NCBI GenBank assembly: GCA_937923485.1
Contig: CALDUE010000107.1
Coordinates: forward strand, 1 to 36,134
Origin: an uncultured Saprospiraceae bacterium
GTDB taxonomy: Bacteria > Bacteroidota > Bacteroidia > Chitinophagales > Saprospiraceae
DNA length: 36,134 nucleotides
Reading direction: 5' to 3'
Positions 23,616 through 31,800 of this stretch are shown in pieces; position 1 is the stretch's first letter; each line of letters starts with the position of its first letter. The notes beneath the pieces were generated by a model. It had not been told where the DNA came from and did not search any database. It worked only from the letters and a program-made list of their open reading frames with translations. Both the position numbers and the translations under genes were made by a program.

Positions 23616-24653
23616 CTACCCCAACTCCAAGGCCCTCAACAACATCTTCGGCAAAGCCTTGTCTTCAGGTCGCTTACGTAGGTCAATACTCCAACCGAGC
23701 TTCTTGAGGATTGGCAACTTGTGGGTCTCGACAAACTCAATCAATGCACCATCAGGATCCTCGCAATACGCGAATCGTCCTGCAGCATCGCCCATATCAA
23801 AGCTCTCGCCGGTATCAACGGTGAAAGGCTGACCGTGCTTCGCAGATAACTCCTTAAGGTCATCCATTCCTCGGACATCGAAGCAGAGGTGAATAAAACC
23901 TTGATCACCCCAATCGCGCCCTTCGAAAATCTTGCGGGCCTTGTATCCAGGTGCTTGGATTAACTCAATCTCAGCTGGACCGAGTAGGGGAGCGAAGGCT
24001 CCTTTTCGTTGGGTACTTGATCTAAGTAGCACGCGACGGACTGGACGATCTCCGCCAGGAAGATTGACCAAGGCACCTGACTCTGTTGTATCAAATATGA
24101 CCTTGTCGTAACCCAGCACGTTTTGGTAAAAAACCATGCTCTTATCAATGTCCGAACAGCCGATGACCGCTCCGAATACACCACCGATGGGATGCTTGCG
24201 ATTCGTGAAATGAACCGCAGATTCAACAACTTCATACGGATTGCCATAGAGGTCGCGTACCCAGAAACTTTGCGTATTGTCTGGACGCATCGTCACTTTA
24301 CCGAGCAAATCGGCGCCTCGACGCTGCAAGAATCTGAAGGCGACATGTGCATCCGCACATTTAAGCTTGCCACCGAAAATACCGAGGTCTCCAACTTCTG
24401 CTTCAAAGAGGGGGGCGACGGGTGTACGCTCTGTGTATTGCCAGATCTCGAATCCACCTCCGCCACGCATATTGAGCGCCAAGATTGCATAGCGCATGCG
24501 AGGCTCGTTCTGCGTGTAAGGGAGCATGCGATCAGCAATTGCGTTTTCTGCAAAGACCTGTACGCCAGCACCGAAGTGCGTTTTGTACCAAGAAAAAGCA
24601 ACGTCTGCATTGAGGACGCCGACACCTAGCTGTTGAATTCCGCTGATGAGCAT
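23616..24653 (-). CDS. Protein with two tandem VOC (glyoxalase-fold) domains
   Basis: About 345 residues from the ATG at 24653. A start at 24710 is rejected because the extra codons would lie in the upstream gene's terminator. Domain 1 (about residues 5-150) runs GIQQLGVGVLNADVAFSWYKTHFG to DLYGNPYEVVES. Domain 2 (about 160-320) runs GVFGAVIGCSDIDKSMVFYQNVLGYD through IELIQAPG and GFIHLCFDVRGMDDL to YCEDPDGALIEFVETH. Members include glyoxalase I and extradiol or hydroxyphenylpyruvate dioxygenases. Only domain 2 shows a plausible metal set (Glu in IELIQ, His in GFIHLCF, Glu in IEFVE); domain 1 seems to lack the His ligands. The substrate cannot be assigned. Confidence 0.82.
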   Translation of the reverse strand: MLISGIQQLGVGVLNADVAFSWYKTHFGAGVQVFAENAIADRMLPYTQNEPRMRYAILALNMRGGGGFEIWQYTERTPVAPLFEAEVGDLGIFGGKLKCADAHVAFRFLQRRGADLLGKVTMRPDNTQSFWVRDLYGNPYEVVESAVHFTNRKHPIGGVFGAVIGCSDIDKSMVFYQNVLGYDKVIFDTTESGALVNLPGGDRPVRRVLLRSSTQRKGAFAPLLGPAEIELIQAPGYKARKIFEGRDWGDQGFIHLCFDVRGMDDLKELSAKHGQPFTVDTGESFDMGDAAGRFAYCEDPDGALIEFVETHKLPILKKLGWSIDLRKRPEDKALPKMLLRALELG

Positions 24654-24699
24654 AAGGGGAGGGATTGCGAACGGTACCGTCCGAATAAGGCCGAAAAAA

Positions 24700-24730
24700 G
24701 GAGGAATCAAGAACTAAGCTTGATTCCTCC
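24700..24730 (-). terminator. Terminator of the alpha-oxoamine synthase operon
   Basis: Perfect 12-base stem GGAGGAATCAAG/CTTGATTCCTCC with a 7-base loop, followed on the minus strand by TTTTTTCGG. It separates the oxoamine synthase from the VOC-domain gene and overlaps the rejected upstream start of that gene. Confidence 0.92.
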
Positions 24731-24767
24731 TGCGAAAGAACATAAAATTCAATCAATTAACGCATGT

Positions 24768-26063
24768 CTAGCGTGTTGAAGCTGCCAACATATTTGGAGC
24801 TGTAGCCGCGTAGGCACCATTCGCAAGTTTTTCGCGAACAGCATTGAATGCAGCAATCGTTTCGTTAATCTCAGAATCTGTGTGTGCAGCCGTTGGTATA
24901 AGGCGAAGTAGCACAACGCCTTTCGGTACAACAGGATAAACTACCATCGAGGTAAAGATTCCGTAGTTCGTACGGATGTCTTTAACCATCTCAGTAGCTT
25001 CAGCAAGATCACCTTTCATAAAGACTGGGGTTACACAACTTCCAGTTGCTCCAATGTCGAATCCAGCTTCACGTAATCCTTTCTGTAGCTTGCGTACATT
25101 GTTCCAAAGCTGCTCGCGTAGCTCTGGCATTGTGCGTAGCATCTCAAGACGCTTGATCGCTCCGACCACAAGTGGCATTGGTAGCGACTTTGCATAAATC
25201 TGAGAGCGCATGGAGTACTTTAAGTACTTTATGATATCCTTATTACCAGAAACAAAGGCTCCAATAGAAGCCATTGACTTGGCGAAGGTTCCGAAGTAGA
25301 GGTCGATGCCGTCTTGACAGCCTTGATGCTCGCCAGCTCCGTAGCCTTCTTTTCCTAGTACACCAAAGCCGTGTGCGTCATCAACAAGGAAGCGGAAATT
25401 GTACTTTTCCTTAAGTGCGACAATCTCTTTGAGCTTGCCTTGTTGGCCGCGCATCCCGAAGACACCTTCGCTGATGACCATGATGCCGCCACCTGAAGCT
25501 TCAGCCTTCACAGAGGCCTTCTTCAGTTGCTGCTCTAGACTCTCGATATCGTTGTGCTCATAAGCAAAACGTCCACCGATGTGCATGCGAATACCGTCAT
25601 AGATACAAGCATGGCAATCCTTGTCGTAAACAAGTACATCGCGGCGATCAACCATCGCATCAACAATAGAAAGGATGCCTTGGTAGCCGAAGTTGAGCAG
25701 CAGGCAAGATTCCTTGCGCGTGAACTCAGCAAGTTGCTCTTCAAGTTTAACGTGAAGGTCGCTCTCGCCAGACATCATACGGGAGCCCATTGGGTAGGCT
25801 AATCCCCACTCTTTGGCGGCATCAGCGTCGACTTTACGCACTTCGGGGTGGTTGCCCAATCCGAGGTAGTTGTTGACACTCCACATGATCACTTCGCGAC
25901 CGTTGAATCGCATACGTGGGCCAAGCTCTCCCTCTAGAGTAGGGAAAAAGAAGTAGCCATGACCGAAGTCGGCATATTGGCCTAAGGGACCTAAGTCGCC
26001 GGTGCGGCGCTCAAATAGATCAGGTACGTTGGTATCGCTCATTTGCAGTGCGTTTTTCACCAT
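24768..26063 (-). CDS. Alpha-oxoamine synthase (Kbl/BioF/serine palmitoyltransferase family)
   Basis: 431 residues (424 if the second ATG, 26042, is used). A fold-type I PLP enzyme: His151 in DKDCHACIYDG stacks on the cofactor, Asp228-Asp229-Ala-His231 lies in FLVDDAHGFGVLG, and the Schiff-base Lys262 in FGTFAKSMASIGAFVSG. Relatives condense an amino acid with an acyl-CoA. Candidates are serine palmitoyltransferase (first step of sphingolipid synthesis, common in Bacteroidota), 2-amino-3-ketobutyrate CoA ligase and 8-amino-7-oxononanoate synthase; sequence alone does not separate them here. The first ATG overlaps the stop of the rhodanese gene (ATGGTGA), which points to an operon with it and mvaD. 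Confidence 0.85.
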   Translation of the reverse strand: MVKNALQMSDTNVPDLFERRTGDLGPLGQYADFGHGYFFFPTLEGELGPRMRFNGREVIMWSVNNYLGLGNHPEVRKVDADAAKEWGLAYPMGSRMMSGESDLHVKLEEQLAEFTRKESCLLLNFGYQGILSIVDAMVDRRDVLVYDKDCHACIYDGIRMHIGGRFAYEHNDIESLEQQLKKASVKAEASGGGIMVISEGVFGMRGQQGKLKEIVALKEKYNFRFLVDDAHGFGVLGKEGYGAGEHQGCQDGIDLYFGTFAKSMASIGAFVSGNKDIIKYLKYSMRSQIYAKSLPMPLVVGAIKRLEMLRTMPELREQLWNNVRKLQKGLREAGFDIGATGSCVTPVFMKGDLAEATEMVKDIRTNYGIFTSMVVYPVVPKGVVLLRLIPTAAHTDSEINETIAAFNAVREKLANGAYAATAPNMLAASTR

Positions 26064-26590
26064 GTTTTATCGACGGCAGGGCGGTTAAGAAGTTTGCCCC
26101 AGCGTTGGTTGTAAGTATGGACGACTTTGGTAGATTCTCCCATTTCGTCCTCAATTGGATAGCCTTTTTCGACCCAGTCGAAGATGCTTCCATAAAGGTT
26201 ATACACGTTTGTAAACCCTTCTTTTTGTAGCTCTCGGCCAACATTTTCGCTGCGGTAGCCTACGCTACAATATAACACAATCGGTTGATCTCGATCCATG
26301 TTAAGTATCCACTGCGGTATGTCTTGTTTTGGCGGAAGCAGAACAGCATTTGGAAGATGACTCACCGCGTATTCTTCTTGCTCTCGCGTATCAAAAATAG
26401 TGATGTTCTCTAGTCCCGCAAGACTGTCTGCACCAATCAAAGGTACATCAAAGCGCAAAAGATTTGTTAATCGCTTGTCGAGGTCCGGATTTGTGATGTT
26501 TGGATGAGTGGCAGGCGCGGTTTGAGCACAGCTTGAGACCGTGATTGCAGCCATCAAAAAGACCAATAGAAACTTGTGCAATAGGGTCAT
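26057..26590 (-). CDS. Rhodanese-domain lipoprotein
   Basis: 177 residues. The signal peptide ends in a lipobox with Cys21 (TVSSC), so the protein is probably anchored in the envelope. A single rhodanese domain follows (about residues 57-145): IFDTREQEEYAVSHLPNAVLL and the active-site loop around Cys108 (VLYCSVGYRSENV), ending VYNLYGSIFDWVEKGYPI. Rhodaneses transfer sulfane sulfur or act as sulfur carriers; many envelope members have no known partner. Its ATG overlaps the stop of mvaD (TAATG) and its stop overlaps the next gene, so three apparently unrelated functions are translationally linked. It contains one dispersed-motif copy. Confidence 0.9.
   Translation of the reverse strand: MTLLHKFLLVFLMAAITVSSCAQTAPATHPNITNPDLDKRLTNLLRFDVPLIGADSLAGLENITIFDTREQEEYAVSHLPNAVLLPPKQDIPQWILNMDRDQPIVLYCSVGYRSENVGRELQKEGFTNVYNLYGSIFDWVEKGYPIEDEMGESTKVVHTYNQRWGKLLNRPAVDKTW
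26326..26339 (-). repeat. Dispersed 14-base motif, copy 9
   Basis: Reads GCTTCCGCCAAAAC on the minus strand (C at the variable fifth base) inside the rhodanese gene, coding L-P-P-K. Confidence 0.75.
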
Positions 26591-27696
26591 TAGGCGGTTA
26601 TTTTAAACTCAGGCAAACGCGCTCTAGAAGCACCTTCACCAACATGATCGTAAATAAGTCCTTGCGGAAGTAAAGGAGCAATTTCTGATTTCAGCCAATC
26701 ATTTACTTGCAGATCAATCGCTTTAGGGTAGAGTAAGTGGACGTTCGGTCCGGCGTCAAGGGTAAAACACACGGGCAGTCCAGAGCTTTCGCGAAAACGA
26801 CGCACGGCATTCACCACCGCGATCGTATTGGGTTCCATGAGGATATACGGAGGAGTACTCTGCATCATAAGGGCGTGTAGGTCGAGTGCATCTGCTTCAA
26901 CCAATGTGCAAAAGTCATCGAGCTCACCTCTCTTCAGAATTTCTAAGAGTCTCGTGAATCGACGATTCGCCATATCATAACGAACGGGGGCATAGGGTTG
27001 ATTGTCCATTAACCCGTGTCCCGCCGAACTGCTCACTGATTTTTCGGCGCTACTTACCAATAGAATCGAGTCCCTATAATCCTGAAAACTTGGATGAAGC
27101 TGGTCTGCAATCGAAACGGCATACTCATCTGAGCTCCCTGCGAGACTGGTTGAAGTTCCCCATGCTGCAGCTTTCGCGAAAACAGAACGTGCGGCACTCC
27201 CACTGCCGAGTCTTGCGATGTAACTGGCTTTTTGAAAGTAGGTTTCTGTAGAAAGCTTCTCAAACCATTGCTCTTCCAGGCTCACCAGACAAGCGGCGAG
27301 CGCCGCCATTGCAGAAGCACTTGAAGCAATACCTGCGCCGTGCGGAAATGTGTTGTGTGTCTTTACCGTCCACGCAAACTGCTCGAGGAAAGGATAAATC
27401 TTGGTGAGTTTGCCAAAAAAGGTTCTTACCCGCTCGGCAAAAGCTTCGCGCAACTCGCCATCGTAGTAGAGCTCAAGTTGAATACGGCTGGCATTGTCGT
27501 GATCCTTGGGTGCCCAAGCGAGTTCGGTGATGGTTCGCGCCACACTTAATGTGAAGCTCGCGTTGGGGTTGCGGGGCAGTTGAACGCCGTGCTTCCCCCA
27601 GTATTTGACCAGTGCAATATTACTTGGTGCTTGGTAGCAAACTGAGCCTGGTTCCGTCTTAGCGGTGTCAACAAGCATGCGGGGTGATTCGAACAT
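26590..27696 (-). CDS. mvaD: Diphosphomevalonate decarboxylase
   Basis: About 368 residues from the ATG at 27696. A longer frame opens at 27888, but those 64 codons look unlike protein and include a perfect -7 box. A GHMP-family enzyme that decarboxylates mevalonate diphosphate to isopentenyl diphosphate using ATP. It shows the N-terminal YQAPSNIALVKYWGKHG and the substrate segment NPNASFTLSVA. The GHMP loop FPHGAGIASSASAMAALA, ARLGSGSAARSVF, and CFTLDAGPNVHLLYP are also present. It implies a mevalonate route to isoprenoids, as in Flavobacteriia and Saprospiria; no other pathway gene is in the window. Its stop overlaps the rhodanese start. It contains two dispersed-motif copies. Confidence 0.94.
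   Translation of the reverse strand: MFESPRMLVDTAKTEPGSVCYQAPSNIALVKYWGKHGVQLPRNPNASFTLSVARTITELAWAPKDHDNASRIQLELYYDGELREAFAERVRTFFGKLTKIYPFLEQFAWTVKTHNTFPHGAGIASSASAMAALAACLVSLEEQWFEKLSTETYFQKASYIARLGSGSAARSVFAKAAAWGTSTSLAGSSDEYAVSIADQLHPSFQDYRDSILLVSSAEKSVSSSAGHGLMDNQPYAPVRYDMANRRFTRLLEILKRGELDDFCTLVEADALDLHALMMQSTPPYILMEPNTIAVVNAVRRFRESSGLPVCFTLDAGPNVHLLYPKAIDLQVNDWLKSEIAPLLPQGLIYDHVGEGASRARLPEFKITA
26785..26798 (+). repeat. Dispersed 14-base motif, copy 10
   Basis: Reads GCTTTCGCGAAAAC inside mvaD; the coding strand gives F-R-E-S. This version is palindromic except at its second and thirteenth bases. Confidence 0.8.
27170..27183 (+). repeat. Dispersed 14-base motif, copy 11
   Basis: The same near-palindromic word as copy 10, in the same gene; the coding strand gives V-F-A-K-A, in a different frame. 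Confidence 0.8.
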
Positions 27697-27701
27697 CGTC
27701 G

Positions 27702-27709
27702 CAAAAGTA
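27702..27709 (-). promoter_or_regulatory. Perfect -7 box (TACTTTTG) next to the mvaD start
   Basis: TACTTTTG on the minus strand matches TAnnTTTG at every position and ends only five bases before the ATG at 27696. No convincing -33 TTG was found at the expected distance. If used, the mRNA would be nearly leaderless. Confidence 0.4.
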
Positions 27710-27867
27710 CGTTGCTTGTTTGATCTTAAGGTTGGGGAGTGTGTCATCTCGGTGAGAGGACTTTTTTTCTCGCCGAGCTGATTGGCTAGTGCAGTGAGTT
27801 CGCCGTACTTTTCCTGTGTTTTTAGCTGGCGCGCTGAAGCACGCTGAACCGAATGAGAGCGATGAGT

Positions 27868-27918
27868 AAACGCAACGCCGTAGGCCAATCAACACCACCA
27901 AACGCAGCGCCGCAGGCC
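27868..27918. repeat. Short direct repeat next to the dapD stop
   Basis: AAACGCAACGCCGTAGGCC (27868-27886) and AAACGCAGCGCCGCAGGCC (27900-27918) match at 17 of 19 positions. The second copy ends directly against the dapD stop codon. No T-run follows. Confidence 0.45.
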
Positions 27919-28734
27919 CTAAACCGCCACCTTAAAATCCCGCAACACACTATTCAAACTCGTCTTTTTATCCGTGCTCTCCTTACGCTGACCGATGATC
28001 AATGCGCAAGCCACGTTGTAGGTACCTGCCGCAAATTCCTTTGGATAAGTACCAGGAATGACGACCGAACGAGGAGGAACCTCCCCGCGATACGTGACAG
28101 GTTCTGGGCCAGTAACATCGATGATGTGGGTACTTTGAGTAAGCACAACGTTAGCTCCAAGGACTGCTTCGCGACCGACGCGAACGCCCTCTACTACTAT
28201 ACACCTAGAGCCAATAAAGCAATCGTCTTCAATGATGGTAGGCGTTGCTTGCAAGGGCTCGAGGACGCCCCCGAGACCAACCCCGCCACTAAGGTGGACG
28301 TTCTTGCCTACTTGTGCGCAACTGCCCACTGTAGCCCAGGTGTCTACCATAGATCCTGAGCCAACGTAGGCACCGATGTTCACGTAACTCGGCATCATGA
28401 TTACGCCAGGCTCAAGGAAACTACCATGACGGGCAATCGCATGAGGAACCACACGAACGCCCTGCTTGGCGTAATCCTTTTTCAACGGAATTTTATCGTG
28501 GAACTCAAAAGGTCCAACCTCAATCGTCTCCATTTGACAGATCGGGAAGTACAAAACCACCGCTTTTTTGACCCATTCATTGACTTGCCAGCCGTCTTCC
28601 GTAGGCTCTGCTACTCTAAGTTCTCCTTTATCGAGTAGTTCAAGTACCTGATTGATTGCATTTTTCGTTGAATCGTCAGTTAAGAGCGATCTATCGTTCC
28701 AAGCTTGCTCAATACGGTCTTTTAAGTCCTTCAT
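27919..28734 (-). CDS. dapD: Tetrahydrodipicolinate N-succinyltransferase
   Basis: About 271 residues from the ATG at 28734; the ORF can be extended to 28761, but MKDLKDRIEQAW is the usual N-terminus. It transfers succinate from succinyl-CoA to tetrahydrodipicolinate in lysine and meso-diaminopimelate synthesis. An N-terminal helical part (to about 100) is followed by a left-handed beta-helix with hexapeptide repeats (GVIMMPSYVNIGAYVGSGSM, VDTWATVGSCAQVGKNVHLS, GGVGLGGVLEPLQATPTII, DDCFIGSRCIVVEGVRVG). Length matches the family (E. coli 274). It appears monocistronic, divergent from the metalloprotease gene. Confidence 0.96.
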   Translation of the reverse strand: MKDLKDRIEQAWNDRSLLTDDSTKNAINQVLELLDKGELRVAEPTEDGWQVNEWVKKAVVLYFPICQMETIEVGPFEFHDKIPLKKDYAKQGVRVVPHAIARHGSFLEPGVIMMPSYVNIGAYVGSGSMVDTWATVGSCAQVGKNVHLSGGVGLGGVLEPLQATPTIIEDDCFIGSRCIVVEGVRVGREAVLGANVVLTQSTHIIDVTGPEPVTYRGEVPPRSVVIPGTYPKEFAAGTYNVACALIIGQRKESTDKKTSLNSVLRDFKVAV

Positions 28735-28864
28735 GCGGGGCAATGTAAAGCAGCACTGCAAGATGTTGGTACGATAGTGTCGTTAAGATTACAGACCTAT
28801 TGGTAAGGCACTCTATCTTTAGGGACCCTTTAAGAACGTTGACACACCCGACACCTCACATCAC

Positions 28865-31800
28865 ATGCGTATATCTACTTGTTTGCGCCAGTTAACACTG
28901 GTTGTCTTAATCGCTGGATTATCAGCAACTTCCACGCTTTTTGCGCAACACTTTTCGGCTGATTTATCCGCAATCCAAGTGTCGACAGAAACTCCTGCTC
29001 ATGGGCCTGTGGAAATCAACTTGAACGAGTCTAAATTATTGCAGGAAATCAAATCAGCTCCACAGCGATTTGCGCGTGATGGTAAAGCACCTAAGGAAGT
29101 TCAACTTCCAGGACTCAACGGTGGGACGGCTTCTTTTCAATTAGAGCGCGTGCAGACCATGCACCCCGACCTTCAGGCGAAGTATCCTGAAATTATGTCG
29201 TTCGCTGGTTGGAAAACAGATGATCCTACGACGCATGTGAGGGCAGAGTATTCTCCAGATCAAGGCTGGACGATTTCATACCGACCATCAGACGCCGAGC
29301 GCGTAGCTATTCGCCCAAAGGAAACTGTAAGCGGACGTGGCTATGAGAGAGTGATGTTCTCTGATGTTGAGGTACAGCATTTCTCTTGTGACAATGACGA
29401 TGAAGGTGTAGAGTTAGATGATGAGCAAGTTTCTAATCCAGACTACTTGGCCATGAGGGCTGGAGATTGCCAGTTGCGTCAATATCGTACGGCAATAGCG
29501 ACTACTGGTGAGTACTCGCAAGCAGTAGGTGGAGCCACCCCAACTGTTGCTAGTGTGCTTGCGGCGCTCAACGTTGCCGTAAATCGCCTCAACGAAGTAT
29601 ACGAGCGCGACATGGGTATCACCTTGCAGCTCATTGCTGACAATGATCAAATCATCTATTTCAATAGCGCAACAGATCCATTTACCAATGGTAATGCTGG
29701 GGCAATGATTGGTGAGTCACAGACAACCATTGATGCAGTTATCGGGAATGGAGACTATGACTTAGGTCACCTTTTCGGTACGGGGGGAGCAGGTCTGGCT
29801 TCTTTACGATCGGTATGTCGCGCAGGCTCAAAAGCGAGCGGAATTACAGGAATTGGCAATCCTACGGGTGACTTCTTTTACATCGACTATGTAGCGCACG
29901 AAATTGGACACCAGTTTGGAGCTACCCACACCTTCTACAATTCTTGTAGTGGAAATCGTACCTCTTCAACGGCTGTCGAGCCTGGATCAGGAAGTACAAT
30001 CATGGCCTATGCAGGTATTTGTACGCCAAACGTACAGAATCGTTCAGATGATGTCTTTCATTCCGTAAGTCTTCAGCAAATGAGCGACTTCGTTACGGGA
30101 AGTACGCACACCTGCCCAGTAATACTTGACAGTAGCAACGATGCTCCATCGGTAACTATTCCGCAGAGCACTTTTACCATTCCTGTCTCCACGACATTTG
30201 AATTGATCGCTGATGCGACGGATCCAGATGGTACCTCGTTGACGTATACCTGGGAGCAAATCGACATTGAACTTGGTGGGAATATGCCACCTGAGGCAAC
30301 AAATACAGTCGGACCACTTTTCAGAGCATTGAATGTGACGCCAGATCCTCGTCGACGGTTTCCGAGCGGAAATTTCCCAACTTATGAAGTGCTCCCTTCC
30401 GTTGAGCGCGACATGGACTTTCGAGTTACCGTGCGTGATAATGACAGTCGCTATGGCTGTACTTCAGAAGCTGATGTACGTGTAACCACTTCAGGCTCTA
30501 CGCCTTTCCGCATCAGCAATTACAATACTTCTGAAACCTTCGAAGGGCTGGCAAGCTATACCTTGCTATGGGATGTGGCAGAGACTGATGTCGCTCCGAT
30601 CAATACACCATTGGTTGACATTTTCCTCTCTCTTGATGGAGGACTCACCTACGATTTTGCTTTGGCAGAAATGGTTCCCAATAATGGTTCGGCAGTGATC
30701 ACGCTTCCGAACATCAATACAACCACAGCTCGTTTCGTAGTCAAAGGACACGACAATGTGTTTTTGGATGTCAATGATGCTAACCACACGATTGAAGAGC
30801 CAGCTGTTCCGACCTTTAGCATCACCGCTCCTCAGACAAACGGTGCTTCTTGTGCGGGAGCAGATGCTAGCTATACACTTGAAATAGGAAGCGTTTTAGG
30901 TTTTAGCGAAAGCGTAACCTTAAGTACTACTAACCTTCCTGCTGGTGCAACTGCTAGTTTCACGAATAACGGTGGATCAGGCATGTTCACAAGCGTGATG
31001 ACTATCTCAGGCTTGGCCAACGTATCGGTCGGGACATACTCATTTGAAGCAGTTGGAATGGCAAGTGGCCAGCAACGAACCCTTGCCTTTGTATTAGATG
31101 TAAATCAAGTTCCTTCGGAATCGGTTACGCAACTTTTTCCTGCAGATGGTGGAGATGAAGGGGTCGTCTTTACCACCTTCAGCTGGGACTACGATGCGAC
31201 CAAAGGGTCTGTTCGATTTGAGCTTTCGGGCGATCCGACTTTCCAGGCTGGTACTTTTTCACAGCTTTTTGATCAAGCAGAAATTAATGCTAGCGGAGTT
31301 GCAGCCGGTGTTTACTATTGGCGTGTTTCCTACGAAAATGAGTGTGGTCGTGGACCTTGGAGCGAACTAAGATCTTTCCGTAAAATACCTTTGGATGAAG
31401 AGACGTTTGTCTCAACCTCACCTGTGACCATCGGCGCTGGTGGACCGGCAACCTATTCTTCAACGATCAATGTTCCTCGACAAGGGGATGTGTATCAAGT
31501 AGAATTTGCAACAGAAATCACGCACTCCTACATCGGTGATCTCGATGCTGACGTTGAATTCCCCGCAGGCTTAGGAATAGAACTATTTGCACAGCCTTCA
31601 GGTGGAACTTGCACAGGTCAAAATATTCAATCAATTTTCGCGGACGACGCTCCCAATACAGCACTAGATTTCGTTGGAACCTGTGGCAATGGCATTCCGA
31701 GTAATTCAGGAATCTTTCAGCCGATCGATCTCGCCTTTACAAGTTTGCCGCGCGAGGGTAGTGGAAATTACACGATCAATGTCTCGGACAATGCGAATGC

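Noticed and set aside
27697-27888. 64-codon N-terminal extension of mvaD
   Set aside because: The extension is unlike the family, contains a perfect -7 promoter box, and starts within a direct repeat near dapD.
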